Of a stretch of DNA of 64,000 nucleotides, positions 45,393 through 55,900 are shown piece by piece (the first letter of the stretch is position 1; the number at the start of each line of letters is the position of its first letter). The translations under genes and the position numbers were made by a program. Below the pieces are notes generated by a model. The model searched no databases. It worked only from the letters and a program-made list of their open reading frames with translations, and was not told where the DNA came from. This stretch comes from Mucilaginibacter tundrae (lineage in GTDB: Bacteria > Bacteroidota > Bacteroidia > Sphingobacteriales > Sphingobacteriaceae). The stretch is from the NCBI RefSeq assembly GCF_013408825.1, contig NZ_JACCBZ010000002.1, positions 372,001 through 436,000 on the forward strand, in the 5' to 3' direction.

Positions 45393-47003
45393 GTGACAAA
45401 ACCAACTAAACCCGGCAGCCCGGAGCAGTATCTTACTGAACTTTTCGAAAAGCATGACCGGGCCTTCCTGGGTGACGAATTAAAAGAGAAACTCGTAAAG
45501 AAATTTGGCAAAAGCGACCAGGCGGCGCGACAGGTAGTCACCCGCTTTGCAGGCAAAGGTATTATCCAAAGTTCTAAGCCCGTATCTTTTGGCAAAGGAA
45601 CCTATGCCTATTATCCATTAAACAAGGTAATCACACTCGACGACCTCCTGGGACTGACACGATTGAAAAGACCGCCGCTATTCAGACTGCTTTCTGCTAT
45701 CAAAAAATGCGGGGGGATCATTTCCTACTACGAGGCCCTGAAGATCACTTCGACACCGTTGAAAGCCTCGCGAAGCAAGACCCTCCTGCTGGACGAACTG
45801 CTGGCGGAGCTAAAACACTTCGGTGTTATCAATATCAAACTGGATAATCATAAAACCAAATATATCGTGGCCACCTATCTCGATGACGCAATCGTTGACA
45901 GCGTGGTCGCACGCCACTATGCATTAATGATCGTAGATGCCATGTTCCTGTACGATATCCTGGCGAGCCTCGGCAAGCTCAACTTAATCGACAACAAATT
46001 CAACGTCTACCGGAACCGGAAATTCCCATCGATAGGTGCCCGTCACAATAATTTTGTATGGGACGCATTTTCCTATACGCGCACAACAGGAATTAATACT
46101 GTTTATGGCAAGCAAAAACTGGTATCTACCAAGCAGGCATTAGTAGTTTTGGACGTTGTCGTCAGCCGAAACTATGAGCTTTTTGACTTTGAGGGATTTT
46201 TTGCAAGGGTGCAGGTATTGCTAAACCAGACCCGTAAGGAACGAAAAATCATTCCCATTATCGTTTACAAAGACATATCCCGCGAAGCCCTGAACAAGGC
46301 CAGGTCCCTGGGGCTGCTGACCTATAATATGTCGGCATTTTTTGGCAACAGTGTTTATGAAGTGATCAACAATATCGTAGATATCAAACTTCAAGAATAT
46401 ACAGAACAACCGATGCTGATTGACCCTGTACAGGTAATCAGCGACACATTGGAATTAATTGATATCACGGGTAATGGCATCAATTTACAAAACGTCACCG
46501 GTGATTTTTTCCAGTCACTCATGTATCAGCTGTTTCACCAGCTATATTCGGGATGCACTATTATACAGTCCGAAAAATTACCTGCGATGGATACGATTGA
46601 CAAAAAAAACCGATCTTATGAATATGATTTTGTAATCTTTTCAAGGAACACCTGGGAGATTGTCGTGGTCGAATTAAAGGGATCAATGAAAAACTATACT
46701 ATTCGAAAAGGTGACTATAAAAAGAAAAATACCTTGAAATGGTTTTTTGGAAGGACGCTGCCTTCCATCATGCAGCACTATACGACCGGGGCAATGGATA
46801 GGTACCAGGTAAAAGGCTGTTTTATCACAACAGGAAAATTCGACACGGAAGGAGAGCTTTACCTCGGTGAATTAAATGTCAGTAAACTTAAGCCAAATGC
46901 ACTGGAAATCGGCTATAACGGCAAACAGGTAGTGTCTTTGGCCGGCTACAACAATTTAGGATTACTCAAAGAAACATTAGAGAAGTATTTTGTACAGGAC
47001 TAA
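45393..47003 (+). CDS. Winged-helix plus PD-(D/E)xK nuclease-like protein, defence candidate
   Basis: 536 residues from a GTG start (45393). The N-terminus (about 1-65) looks like a winged helix (KSDQAARQVVTRFAGKGIIQSS). The middle carries another HTH-like part and an alpha/beta segment. The C-terminus has a PD-(D/E)xK core: Asp412 in the YEYDFVIF strand, then Glu427 and Lys429 in VVVELKGS, which is the geometry of restriction-endonuclease-fold nucleases, followed by a basic KGDYKKKNTLK stretch. I do not recognise the family. It lies between the abiE pair (divergent) and the retron (convergent), deep inside the defence island. A DNA-cleaving defence role is inferred from fold motif and location. 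Confidence 0.65.
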   Translation: MTKPTKPGSPEQYLTELFEKHDRAFLGDELKEKLVKKFGKSDQAARQVVTRFAGKGIIQSSKPVSFGKGTYAYYPLNKVITLDDLLGLTRLKRPPLFRLLSAIKKCGGIISYYEALKITSTPLKASRSKTLLLDELLAELKHFGVINIKLDNHKTKYIVATYLDDAIVDSVVARHYALMIVDAMFLYDILASLGKLNLIDNKFNVYRNRKFPSIGARHNNFVWDAFSYTRTTGINTVYGKQKLVSTKQALVVLDVVVSRNYELFDFEGFFARVQVLLNQTRKERKIIPIIVYKDISREALNKARSLGLLTYNMSAFFGNSVYEVINNIVDIKLQEYTEQPMLIDPVQVISDTLELIDITGNGINLQNVTGDFFQSLMYQLFHQLYSGCTIIQSEKLPAMDTIDKKNRSYEYDFVIFSRNTWEIVVVELKGSMKNYTIRKGDYKKKNTLKWFFGRTLPSIMQHYTTGAMDRYQVKGCFITTGKFDTEGELYLGELNVSKLKPNALEIGYNGKQVVSLAGYNNLGLLKETLEKYFVQD

Positions 47004-47043
47004 ATGCGATTTTTAAGCACCGTGCCTATGCTATATTATATTA

Positions 47044-48141
47044 TCAAATTGGCCACTCAATCCTTTGAAATAATTCAAAATATTTACTTCCCAAATTCTG
47101 TTCTATGGAATTTACAAAACAAATTGATCCCAGTAACCAATCTTTAAAATTCCTTTTTTTAAGACCGGATTTAAGAATATGAAGGTGGACTCCGTTTTTT
47201 AAACAGTGGTAAAGGTGATGTTCAATTTCTTTTTTCTGTTTTTTAGGTACTTTGACCGCATTGTTATGAACCGACAGGCCAGTTACAAAATATTTATTTC
47301 CCCGAACAAGCATCTTTGTTTTTCCGTAATTGATAAAAAAACCTTCTTTTTCGACAATTGAATATATGATTTTTTGAATTTTTGCCAAGGTTGCTTTGTC
47401 ACCTGAAAACGTTAAATCATCAGCATATCTTGAATAATTAACGTCATGCTTATCGCATAAACCTTGAAGCCGCTTATCCAAGCTTCTCGCAATTAGGTTA
47501 GATAATTTGGGACTCGTTGGCGCACCTTGCGGAAGAACTCCGTCGTCCCTTTTTTCAATTACCTGCTTTAGTAGAAGTTCATTCTTTTTGAATGCAATGA
47601 AGAAAGTGTTATCAGGTTTAATTGTACACGCTTTAGCAAGGTAGACCGCTAAATTAGCATGATAGCCGATGCTTTTAAAAATGCCATAAATTCTTTTTTC
47701 ATTAATTGAATCATAAAATCGAAGAAGGTCAATTTTTAATATTGCTTGTTTATTTAAATGAATTTCGGCATTACCTTTTATTGAGGTCCCGGGATCAAAA
47801 CCTTTGCAAGCCGCATTTGAGGTGATTTTATTTAGTATGTTAATCAATAACCATTTTTGTAAGTATTTGAGATCGCTATTTGGAATTTGAATAGTTCGAA
47901 AACCACCATTTCTCTTTTTTAGCTTGAATTTATTATAGTAAAATGTTCTATCAGACCTGACGATCATACCCAACCGTCCAATATTTACCTGGGCTTCCAG
48001 CGCAAAATGCTCCAGGGAAAATAATACCGGTAAGTTATCTTTGCTGAGTTTATGAATATACGCTGTTGTTTCAGCGATAAATTTATCCGAATGTCCGGCT
48101 GCCTGCGCCTTTATTAAAAAATCATCCAATGGAAAGGTCAT
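47044..48141 (-). CDS. Retron-type reverse transcriptase
   Basis: 365 residues from the ATG at 48141. The open frame extends upstream to 48198, but that part lies inside the ncRNA region and the later Met is preferred. It has the retron hallmarks: NAEIH (the NAxxH motif) at residues 124-128, the LKIDLLRFYDSI block, LPQGAPTSPKLSN, the catalytic YADD at 239-242 and VTG at 286-288 of YFVTGLSV. Retron RTs use an upstream ncRNA as template and primer to make a branched RNA-DNA. The predicted ncRNA ends right at the start codon, and the effector gene lies upstream. Transcribed with those genes. The intact motifs suggest an active enzyme. Confidence 0.9.
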   Translation of the reverse strand: MTFPLDDFLIKAQAAGHSDKFIAETTAYIHKLSKDNLPVLFSLEHFALEAQVNIGRLGMIVRSDRTFYYNKFKLKKRNGGFRTIQIPNSDLKYLQKWLLINILNKITSNAACKGFDPGTSIKGNAEIHLNKQAILKIDLLRFYDSINEKRIYGIFKSIGYHANLAVYLAKACTIKPDNTFFIAFKKNELLLKQVIEKRDDGVLPQGAPTSPKLSNLIARSLDKRLQGLCDKHDVNYSRYADDLTFSGDKATLAKIQKIIYSIVEKEGFFINYGKTKMLVRGNKYFVTGLSVHNNAVKVPKKQKKEIEHHLYHCLKNGVHLHILKSGLKKRNFKDWLLGSICFVNSIEQNLGSKYFELFQRIEWPI

Positions 48142-48356
48142 AATGGCAACTCTGTTATGAAATAAATGCGAAGCATTTAACACACAAGTGGCGAACACTT
48201 GCAGACATGTTGTGTGTTAAAAGTTGAAAAGTTGCTTCAGCCACACTTGAACAACTGTTCAGGTTATCTTGCTTTCGTAACATCAAGATTGGACATTGCT
48301 GGCCAACTCGAAAATAAACGCTATTTGCGTAATTAAACAAGATATAGCTTGCCTTA
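48141..48356 (-). ncRNA. Predicted retron msr-msd ncRNA
   Basis: It occupies the gap between the effector stop and the RT start. The minus-strand ends pair: TAAGGCAA at 48356-48349 (a1, overlapping the effector stop codon) with TTGCC-A-TTA at 48149-48141 (a2, next to the RT ATG), one bulge. AAGC follows a1, as at retron branch sites. Inside are hairpins at 48318-48330 (ACGC/GCGT), 48266-48289 (ATCTTG/CAAGAT), 48249-48260 (GAACA/TGTTC), a long one at 48179-48218 (AACACA...CAAGTG/CACTTG...TGTGTT) and 48163-48179 (7 bp, 3-nt loop). The last two are the likely msd. Exact ends and branch G are inferred. Confidence 0.7.
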
Positions 48357-49631
48357 CGACCCTCCATTGAATGATTTCGGAATATAGACAATATTTTTCG
48401 CTTCATAATTAACTTTGTCTTCATAATAAACCTTAACATTCTTGCTAATGCATTTTTTAGCATCCTCGTAAAGTTCCAACCCCTTGAGCGTTATTTTAAA
48501 CTTGCTGTCAAAAATGCCCTTGGCTTTGCCATCCTTTAGATAATTTAAATAATCTCCGAAAGTGATACCCAACCGCTGACATATGCTAAATTCAGAAAAG
48601 CCTTCCCTGGTTAGTTTTAGAATTCCATATAGAGAAAAATCTATGTGATTTACAGCGCTAAATCTTTTGCTTCCCTTGCGTATCGACAGTGTAGAAAAAG
48701 TTGCTTGCAGCCCCGCCGAGCCAAATTCTTTGAATAAACTTAGTTCAAAGGATAGTTTTTTGCGAAACTCCTTAGCCTGCTGTATTTTATGATGATTAAA
48801 TCTTGGAATCAGCGGAAACCAATTGATTTTATCATTACCCCCCTGCCAGAAGATAGGCAGGCTATTATTGGGGCTACCATAAAAAAATGCTACAAGCGCC
48901 TGTGAATTTTTATAACCCAAAGCATGATTATATTTGGCAATGCCTGACTTTAGAAATTCAGGTTTGGTGAGCTGTTTACCATATTCGTATGCTGTTTCCC
49001 GATGTGTTTTGTATTTTCGATATCCAAAATAACTTGCATCATTAGAAAATGCTTTTCTATAGATATTACTTTTAGGAATTTCAATATGATCAAAAAATGG
49101 TTTGATTTTTTCAAGTCCGTTTTCCATAGCGGCGACTCCTAAAAAACACCTTTTGTTGAAGTGACCTAAATGAGGGACTATGTCACTATTAAAATAAGTT
49201 TCGACAGAACCGCCAGTTCCCACGAAATCATCCAGCAATACCAAACACTTATATTCACTGTCTAATGATGGCAGGTTTATACTATTTGAACACAATATAA
49301 TTCTTGAAGGGTTTTTTATGAAGATATCCGTCTTTCTCAGCAAATAGGCCATCATGCTTCCGCTTTTGCCAAATAGACCTATAGGATGCACAACAATCTT
49401 TTCATCATTTGGGATACTTTTTAAAATCTTATTGAGGCCATTATGATAAATTTCTTCAATCTCATTAGAAGTAAATACAGTTAAATTGTTTAAAAAATCA
49501 ACAGCATAACTAAGTTCATCATCCTTAAAATTTGCTATCCATTTTAAAATATCTAAATGAGAAACAACGCCCTTCAACCTTGTAGCGATTACATCTAATG
49601 TGATGCTGTCTATATTTACTTTAAATGACAA
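48354..49631 (-). CDS. Retron-associated phosphoribosyltransferase-like effector
   Basis: 425 residues. The PRPP-binding loop D134-D135-FVG-T139-G-G-S142 (in VLLDDFVGTGGS) identifies a PRTase fold; preceding segments IVVHPIGLFGKSGSMM and RIILCSNSINLPS fit it. The C-terminus (about 335-425) looks like a winged helix: GILKLTREGFSEFSICQRLGITFGDYLNYL, then GIFDSKFKITLKGLELY. PRTase-plus-winged-helix proteins accompany a known class of retrons (classified as type III), where they are thought to be the toxic effector kept in check by the RT-msDNA. Here it is directly upstream of the ncRNA and RT in the same direction. Confidence 0.82.
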   Translation of the reverse strand: MSFKVNIDSITLDVIATRLKGVVSHLDILKWIANFKDDELSYAVDFLNNLTVFTSNEIEEIYHNGLNKILKSIPNDEKIVVHPIGLFGKSGSMMAYLLRKTDIFIKNPSRIILCSNSINLPSLDSEYKCLVLLDDFVGTGGSVETYFNSDIVPHLGHFNKRCFLGVAAMENGLEKIKPFFDHIEIPKSNIYRKAFSNDASYFGYRKYKTHRETAYEYGKQLTKPEFLKSGIAKYNHALGYKNSQALVAFFYGSPNNSLPIFWQGGNDKINWFPLIPRFNHHKIQQAKEFRKKLSFELSLFKEFGSAGLQATFSTLSIRKGSKRFSAVNHIDFSLYGILKLTREGFSEFSICQRLGITFGDYLNYLKDGKAKGIFDSKFKITLKGLELYEDAKKCISKNVKVYYEDKVNYEAKNIVYIPKSFNGGS

Positions 49632-49812
49632 CTGATATTTTATTTGAGTAAATGAATGGTAACCATGTGAAATTTAACATTAATAAATCAAGTTACCACA
49701 TTTCTGTGGATATACCGCTGATATGAGAGTGCACTGACTAATTTCGGCAAGAAAAAAAAGCACGAGGGTATTGGTGGCAACCTATTTGCTTATGCTTGTA
49801 ATAGGTAGTGGG
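49632..49812. promoter_or_regulatory. Upstream region of the retron operon
   Basis: About 180 bp between the retron effector start (minus strand, at 49631) and the small ORF. It must carry the retron promoter. No clear box recognised. Confidence 0.4.
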
Positions 49813-49968
49813 TTAACTTAACGCTTTTAATTTTTTCTTTAGCAAATAATCGGTGGTATTTACCATCTCGTGCCTTATATATTTTTTAAAGATGTCTTTA
49901 TCACTGGCAACGTGACTGTAAGTAGTTAATATGATTTGAAAAGGCGTATCTGGCAGCGCCTCGACCAT
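49813..49968 (-). CDS. Small ORF downstream of the RloC-like gene
   Basis: 51 residues from the ATG at 49968 (a GTG three codons upstream is also possible): MVEALPDTPFQIILTTYSHV, then DKDIFKKYIRHEMVNTTDYLL and a Lys-rich end. It begins 16 nt after the stop of the 874-residue ATPase gene and could be translated from the same message. The sequence looks coding-like and could be a small partner or the tail of a decayed gene. Family not recognised. Confidence 0.45.
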   Translation of the reverse strand: MVEALPDTPFQIILTTYSHVASDKDIFKKYIRHEMVNTTDYLLKKKLKALS

Positions 49969-49983
49969 GTAAGGCACTATCTA

Positions 49984-52608
49984 TTATTTTCTCCTATTCC
50001 TGATTTCCTTGACGAAATTTTCTAATAAAGTTATATCATCTTGGAATTCCGAAGAAGGCGGTGGTTGCTGCATCAATGCTCCTGCACTATCATGACCTAA
50101 AAAATAGGTCGAACATTTTCCCATATTATCATCCACCTTTTTGTAATCCGCATCAGTAAGGTCGGTTAGCTTGGATAACCGCTGCGTTTGAATTTCCCTG
50201 CCAAATCTTTGGACAGCACCATTCAAAAACACCTCTTCAATAAACCGTTCCCAGGTTTCCCGAAGTTTACCATATAAGTGCTGAACATTGATTTTATACT
50301 TTTCTTCTGTATCTGTTCTCTCAATTTTTTCCAGTTTTTGATAATTGTCTTTAAGTATACCTAAACGCTTATTTACTGGCAAGGCGTCCCATGGTGGATT
50401 GCTTGCAATAATGCCGGTTTCTTCCCTTTTCCTCGTTAAGCTTTTTATTTCTAACCCACAGTTACTTTTTTCACAATGTTCCTGAAGCATCAAAAGGAAG
50501 GTAATATCGTGGGTGAATACGATGACTTGCCTTACATTGGCCTCCTCGGCTACACGCTTTGCAATTTTATCTCTCCATTTATGGTCTAATGAACTAACCG
50601 GGTCATCAAATACGATTGCGCTTTTGTGATCTGAAAGTGCAAGCTCTGACATGAAGGTTGATAAAGCAATACACCTATGTTCGCCTTCGCTTAAAATATC
50701 CTTTAAGGCGATATTTTGTCCATGAGGCTCATTCAGTCGTAAATAGTGATATTGTTTTCCTTTAACGCCTTTGGTTTCTGTTTCAATTTTAATGCTTCTA
50801 AATCCTAGCTTGTTCAGTTCATCCTGAAATTGTTGCCGCAAATTAGTTGTCACATAAGTTGATGCCAATTGGTTACTAAACGTCGTAACCGTTCTGGTAC
50901 CGCACTGTGTAACGCAGGTGTTTAGCAGGCTTGCTTTTTTTTGACGGTAAATTTCTCTTGCCAGCTTCGGCTTGAAATCAAAAATTGTTTTTTCATTTTT
51001 TAGATCAAGCAATTCATTTTCATGTAATACCAATACATCAGTAATTGATTGTGTCTTTAAAACTTCGTTGGCAGCTTCTAATTTTATGATCTCATTATCA
51101 ATTATAGTTTTACAATTTTTTGTAAGTGATGGTGGAAGCACGCTATCTACTGCCTTGCCTAATGCCAGCAAGTCCACTAAAGCGGTACGCTGTGTTTTAA
51201 GTTCATTTAAGTACAAAACCTGGTCGTCTTGGTAACCTGTAACATGTGTTTCCAATTCAAGGCAGGTGGGTGCCTGATCTTCAAAGTCCATCACTAACGC
51301 GTTAAGCGTTCCCTTTAATTCCTCATGTGCGATTTTTGCTTTGTCGTGGCTCTGTTGCGTGTCATGTTTTACAAAATCCTCGAAATTTTTGAAACGTGTT
51401 TTTGCCTCCGGACTTAAATCCTGTAGGCACAAAGGGCAACTACTATCGTAGCCTGTTTCGGGAAATACCGCTTCTTCATGTCCTTCATCATAAAATTTCC
51501 GGGCACTTTCCCAAAGTTGTTTCCAAGACTGCCCACCAATATTCGCAATTGGTAATCCGGTAAAAATAGATTCCGACGCTGCTTTTAGTGTATCGAAGGT
51601 GGTTACATATTCATTAAGTGTCGTCACTAAATATTTTAAGGATATTTCACCAATCAGCTTATTTTCAAGGCCATCAAATTTGTTTCTTAAAATTTTAAAT
51701 CTGTTGATTTTAGCAAGATTCGTCCTTAATGTTTGCTGTGGATCTGCTCCTTTAAGCTCGGATATTATTTTTTCAAGTTCTATAATCCTGCTGGTTTTTA
51801 TTAGGCTCCATTGTGCCTGTGCCCGTAATTGATCCAGCGTAGTGTTTTTATTTAGTGAAGCCAAAAATCTACCCGCTTTGGTGGCAGGAATAATATTAAG
51901 TAATGCAACATCGAACTTGGTGCGGTTCAAATTAGCGATCTCTATATTTAATTCCTTCTCGATCTGCTGCAAGGTATTTGCCAATCGCTCAATATATGAG
52001 AGTCCCTGTGGAATAAAAGCAATCTCATCTTCACCGTCAATATAATGATGGGCACTTGAGGTATCAAAAACATCTACGCCCTTTAACGCAGAACTGTCGA
52101 TAGTGCCATTCAAAAGTGAAATATTTGAAAAGGTATTTTTATCAGCCGAAAATTCTACGCTTGCTTTCTTATCCTTTCCACGGCTGGCAGGATTAAAAAT
52201 ATTGTCATGTATAGATGGCTTTTGCCCTCTCGTATTGCAGACGTGTTTCAAGATACTGACGTAACTTGATTTACCGGCACCATTATCACCATATACAACG
52301 GTCATTCCTGTTTGCGCGAAGTCCAAAACGCCGGTTGCAGATAACGCATTTATATTTTCAACATTGTAAATTTTGGAAATTAGAACATCACTGTTTCCTG
52401 CCGAATGACTCACAAAAGTTTTTAACGCTTTGAAATCTACAGATGGTATTAATTGCCTGGACAAACCCGCCTCAGCCCGACACGCGTTTTTTAAATCCTC
52501 GATATCGGCTGTCGTCAAGTCATTGTTTCGAATTAATCTATCAATGCCCATTTGCCAAAATTTTGATTTTGTCTCGGCCCAAGTGATAATGTCGGTTAAA
52601 ATATTCAT
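49984..52608 (-). CDS. RloC/PrrC-like zinc-hook ABC ATPase linked to a Type I RM system
   Basis: 874 residues. Walker A GDNGAGKSS is at residues 107-115. The Walker B segment AIVFDDPVSSLDHKW and a following VFTHDITFL switch are near 640-680. In the centre, long helices flank C391-PL-C394, a Rad50-type zinc-hook CxxC. The C-terminus carries R783-ETW-E787 and H839 in a GHDSAG context, which recalls the R...E...H anticodon-nuclease triad of PrrC/RloC. Those proteins cut tRNA when a linked Type I RM enzyme is compromised. The gene directly follows hsdR here. The ATPase and zinc-hook calls are secure; the nuclease triad is inference. Confidence 0.7.
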   Translation of the reverse strand: MNILTDIITWAETKSKFWQMGIDRLIRNNDLTTADIEDLKNACRAEAGLSRQLIPSVDFKALKTFVSHSAGNSDVLISKIYNVENINALSATGVLDFAQTGMTVVYGDNGAGKSSYVSILKHVCNTRGQKPSIHDNIFNPASRGKDKKASVEFSADKNTFSNISLLNGTIDSSALKGVDVFDTSSAHHYIDGEDEIAFIPQGLSYIERLANTLQQIEKELNIEIANLNRTKFDVALLNIIPATKAGRFLASLNKNTTLDQLRAQAQWSLIKTSRIIELEKIISELKGADPQQTLRTNLAKINRFKILRNKFDGLENKLIGEISLKYLVTTLNEYVTTFDTLKAASESIFTGLPIANIGGQSWKQLWESARKFYDEGHEEAVFPETGYDSSCPLCLQDLSPEAKTRFKNFEDFVKHDTQQSHDKAKIAHEELKGTLNALVMDFEDQAPTCLELETHVTGYQDDQVLYLNELKTQRTALVDLLALGKAVDSVLPPSLTKNCKTIIDNEIIKLEAANEVLKTQSITDVLVLHENELLDLKNEKTIFDFKPKLAREIYRQKKASLLNTCVTQCGTRTVTTFSNQLASTYVTTNLRQQFQDELNKLGFRSIKIETETKGVKGKQYHYLRLNEPHGQNIALKDILSEGEHRCIALSTFMSELALSDHKSAIVFDDPVSSLDHKWRDKIAKRVAEEANVRQVIVFTHDITFLLMLQEHCEKSNCGLEIKSLTRKREETGIIASNPPWDALPVNKRLGILKDNYQKLEKIERTDTEEKYKINVQHLYGKLRETWERFIEEVFLNGAVQRFGREIQTQRLSKLTDLTDADYKKVDDNMGKCSTYFLGHDSAGALMQQPPPSSEFQDDITLLENFVKEIRNRRK

Positions 52609-52930
52609 GGTACAGGTTTTGGTTTATAATCTATAAAATTAACCCCCTGTTACATTGGGTAGCAAGAGCTGAATTTAACGTATTCTCCGCTAAAATACTA
52701 ATTGCAGCCTGAATACGCATCCAAATCCTCACTATAGCTAAAATTCTTTTGATTGAAGGTTCGATTTAAAACAGCGTTAATAAGCCAAGCGGGACTATTG
52801 CACCGGGGACTCCCAAATATGATATTTACAACGTACTGTCTAAATGATAATATCTACAAACAAAAAAGCATTAATTTATAGTCCTAGAAAAGCACGCTTT
52901 TAAATAAAATACTATAGATATAAATAAACC
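52609..52930. other. 322-bp interval between hsdR and the zinc-hook ATPase gene
   Basis: AT-rich, no ORF of support and no strong hairpin. It probably carries the ATPase promoter, since 322 bp is long for an operon gap. No clear promoter box recognised. Confidence 0.4.
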
Positions 52931-55900
52931 TTAATCGACCAGCTCATACCCGTCTTTTTCAATAAAGTCTTTTAATAGTTGGTCTATTCTAATGCTGATT
53001 TTAAAATTTGGCAATACTTTACCTTCTATTTTTTCAAAATAAGCTTTTGCTTTATCTCTGTCCACTGTAGCTTTTAGTTCATCGAAGCGACCGTATTCAT
53101 TAATATTCAGCTCTGTAATGTTGTCCCGCATTAAATTCTGAAGCTTATCTTTATCTAAGCCTAAAAGACTGGAAAGTTTTAAGATCTGCCCATATTTAGC
53201 CCGATATAAATACTCGGTAATATAGTCTCTTAACGTTTTATCTGCGGCTAACTTTGCATTACCGCTCATCACATCGTTCAAAAATATATTAGCAAATTTT
53301 TGCTCTTCTTGGGTTAGTGTCGCAAAGGATTTATGCAGTTCATCTAGAATTAATTTACGCTGTTCTTCTGAAATGTCGGTTTGATCTAAAGACTTGATGT
53401 ACTTTACAAAGCGTGAATTCATGTAATCAGCATCAATCTTACCGGTGTCAATCTCCACAATGTAAGGTTCTATTTCAAAGGGGACATCGGGTAAACTATT
53501 ACCGCCTGCGCCCTCGATGAACATTTCTTTGTAACGTGCTAGCAGGCTATTATAATTAGTCTCATCAACCAACATTTCAATAACAAGCTTCGGCTTCAGA
53601 TCTTTGAACTGATAGATGGATTTGCTCCATTGAAAACCTTGTACTTTTCCTGCTTCAAGGTACTGATTAAAGACTTTAAACAGCTTGGCAAACTGTCCCC
53701 GTACAGCTAAATCATCGGGCAATTTTTCAAAATTTTCAACTCCTGTATTGGCGAACAATTCCGCTATTTGTAGATAGGTAGCATTCATGTTTTCCAATTG
53801 TTTGTCCAAACGTTCAACAAACAAACCATAAGGTCTATCGCCTGAATATAGTTTTACGGCTCTATCAACGTTTTGATGCATGGTATGCGGAAACCGGTAA
53901 TATTTTACTACGCCAAAAGGCTTTTCTGGTCCGAATAAACGGTTTGTACGGGAAAAGGCTTGTATAATATTTTCATAGCGCAATACCTTATCGAGATATA
54001 AAGTATTCACCCATTTTGAATCGAAGCCTGTAAGCATCTGGTCTACTACAATGAGCAGATCAATTTGCTTTTCAGGTGATTTCTCTATTCTCTCATAAGG
54101 TCTTTTGTGCGCCAAACGATTGGATATATCTTTCTTGAACCTGGCATGAGTAGCGAAAGTAAAATCTTGTTGATATTGCTGGTTATAGTCTTGTATCAAT
54201 TCCAGTAAACCCTCTTCTTTAAATACAAACCCTTCATTATTGTCGATATTCGGATCAAACAATGCGGTAGTCTTTAGTGTAGGGAAATCAGCTTTTAGCA
54301 GTCGATAATATTTTATGGCTTCTGTAATACTGCTTGTGGCAAGTATGGAATGGAATTTTCCATTATGGCTTAAACGCAACCAATTATCTTTAATATCAGC
54401 GACTACAGTGCTTTGGTGTTCTATACGCACATACTGCGACCGGTTTAAGTAATCTTCTATTCCTTTTACATATTGACCAGCCCCATTGATTCCACCGGCC
54501 ATAAATACTCTAGCCGAATCCATAAAATGGTAATAGACCTCACTTTTATCCGGATTGGCTATGGCATCAGCCTCGGTTGTGGCTTTAGCTTCTTGCAGGG
54601 CAACTGCTTTTCTGATGTCCTTGTCTCTATAGGTGAGTACTTTATAAGGATCAAAACCCAGTACATTTTTATCACGAATGCCATCTGCTAAACTATAGCG
54701 GTGCAACTCATCACCAAAGATGGTTGATGTAGTGGCTTCTTTGCGTTGGTTTTCTTCCTGTATGGGCGTGCCAGTAAATCCAAAAAAAACGGCACGGGGA
54801 AATGTTTCTCTAATAGCGGGCAACATATTTTCTCCAAAAACGGTACGGTGCGCTTCATCTATAATGATGACTATCCTTTTGCTACGCATCAGTTCCAGAT
54901 CTTTGGCGTTGAGACCATCTTCCTCAGCACCGATATTGCTCATTTTTTGGATAGAGGTTACTATCAAGGTATCGGCCGGATCGTTGCTTTTGAGCTTGGA
55001 GACCAAAACATAAGTATCCTCAGTGGCCTGTACAGATTGATTGTCGTCTGCAAAACCTCTATATTCTCTCAAGGATTGCGTACCCAATTCAATCCTATCC
55101 ATCAGGAATACTACTTTATCAGCATCTTTAGAATTGGCGATGAGTTGAGCTGATTTAAAGCTGGTCATGGTTTTACCCGAACCGGTAGTATGCCATATAT
55201 AACCGCCGCGCACATCTGGATTTTTCCAGTCGGTTTTGGCCACTCGGTCAGAAATAGCGTTTGCTGCATAGTATTGATAGCTTCGCATTACTTTTAGGAA
55301 GCCATCAGAGTTGTCGGCGACAGTATAAAAACCAATCAACTGGTGGGCCATAGGGATGGAGATCAGCGAGCTGGCTATCTGACGCCAATCGTTGATAGGT
55401 TCGTTATTGAAATCGGCCCAATGGAAAAAGTAATCTTTGTTGAATTTTCCTTCGGGACCGGGATTGGCAAAGTACAGGGTTTCTTCAGGCGTTATGGCCA
55501 CAAAGATTTGTATCAGGGAAAAGATACCTGAGAAAATGCCTTCGTAAGCATATTTTTCTATTTGGGTGCTGGCCTGGCTAATGTGTATGCCCGATCTTTT
55601 CAATTCCAAATGAATGACCGGCATGCCATTGATTAGCAATACCAGATCGCCGCGGCGGTCATTCAGTATTTTAGATTTGCTTTTGTATTTGGGTTGCTGT
55701 ACAATTTGATAGCGACTTTGCCCGGCGGCAATCTCTAACCTATCATATATTTTTAAACTTATTTCTTTGCCAAAATGTGGCGTATCCGCAGGGTTATCGC
55801 GTGTAATAGCTACGCTTTTACCATTAATAAAGCCATTTAATTTAAGCGGGGTACGCAAGGCCGCCATCTGCTCTAATATCTGTTGCATCTCGCCCTGAGT

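Noticed and set aside
48142..48198. Upstream extension of the RT reading frame
   Set aside because: The 19 extra residues lie within the predicted msd and a2 stem; the Met at 48141 gives the normal RT length.
48155..48463. 102-residue minus-strand ORF across the retron ncRNA
   Set aside because: It overlaps the effector's C-terminus in another frame and the structured ncRNA; product shows no domain.
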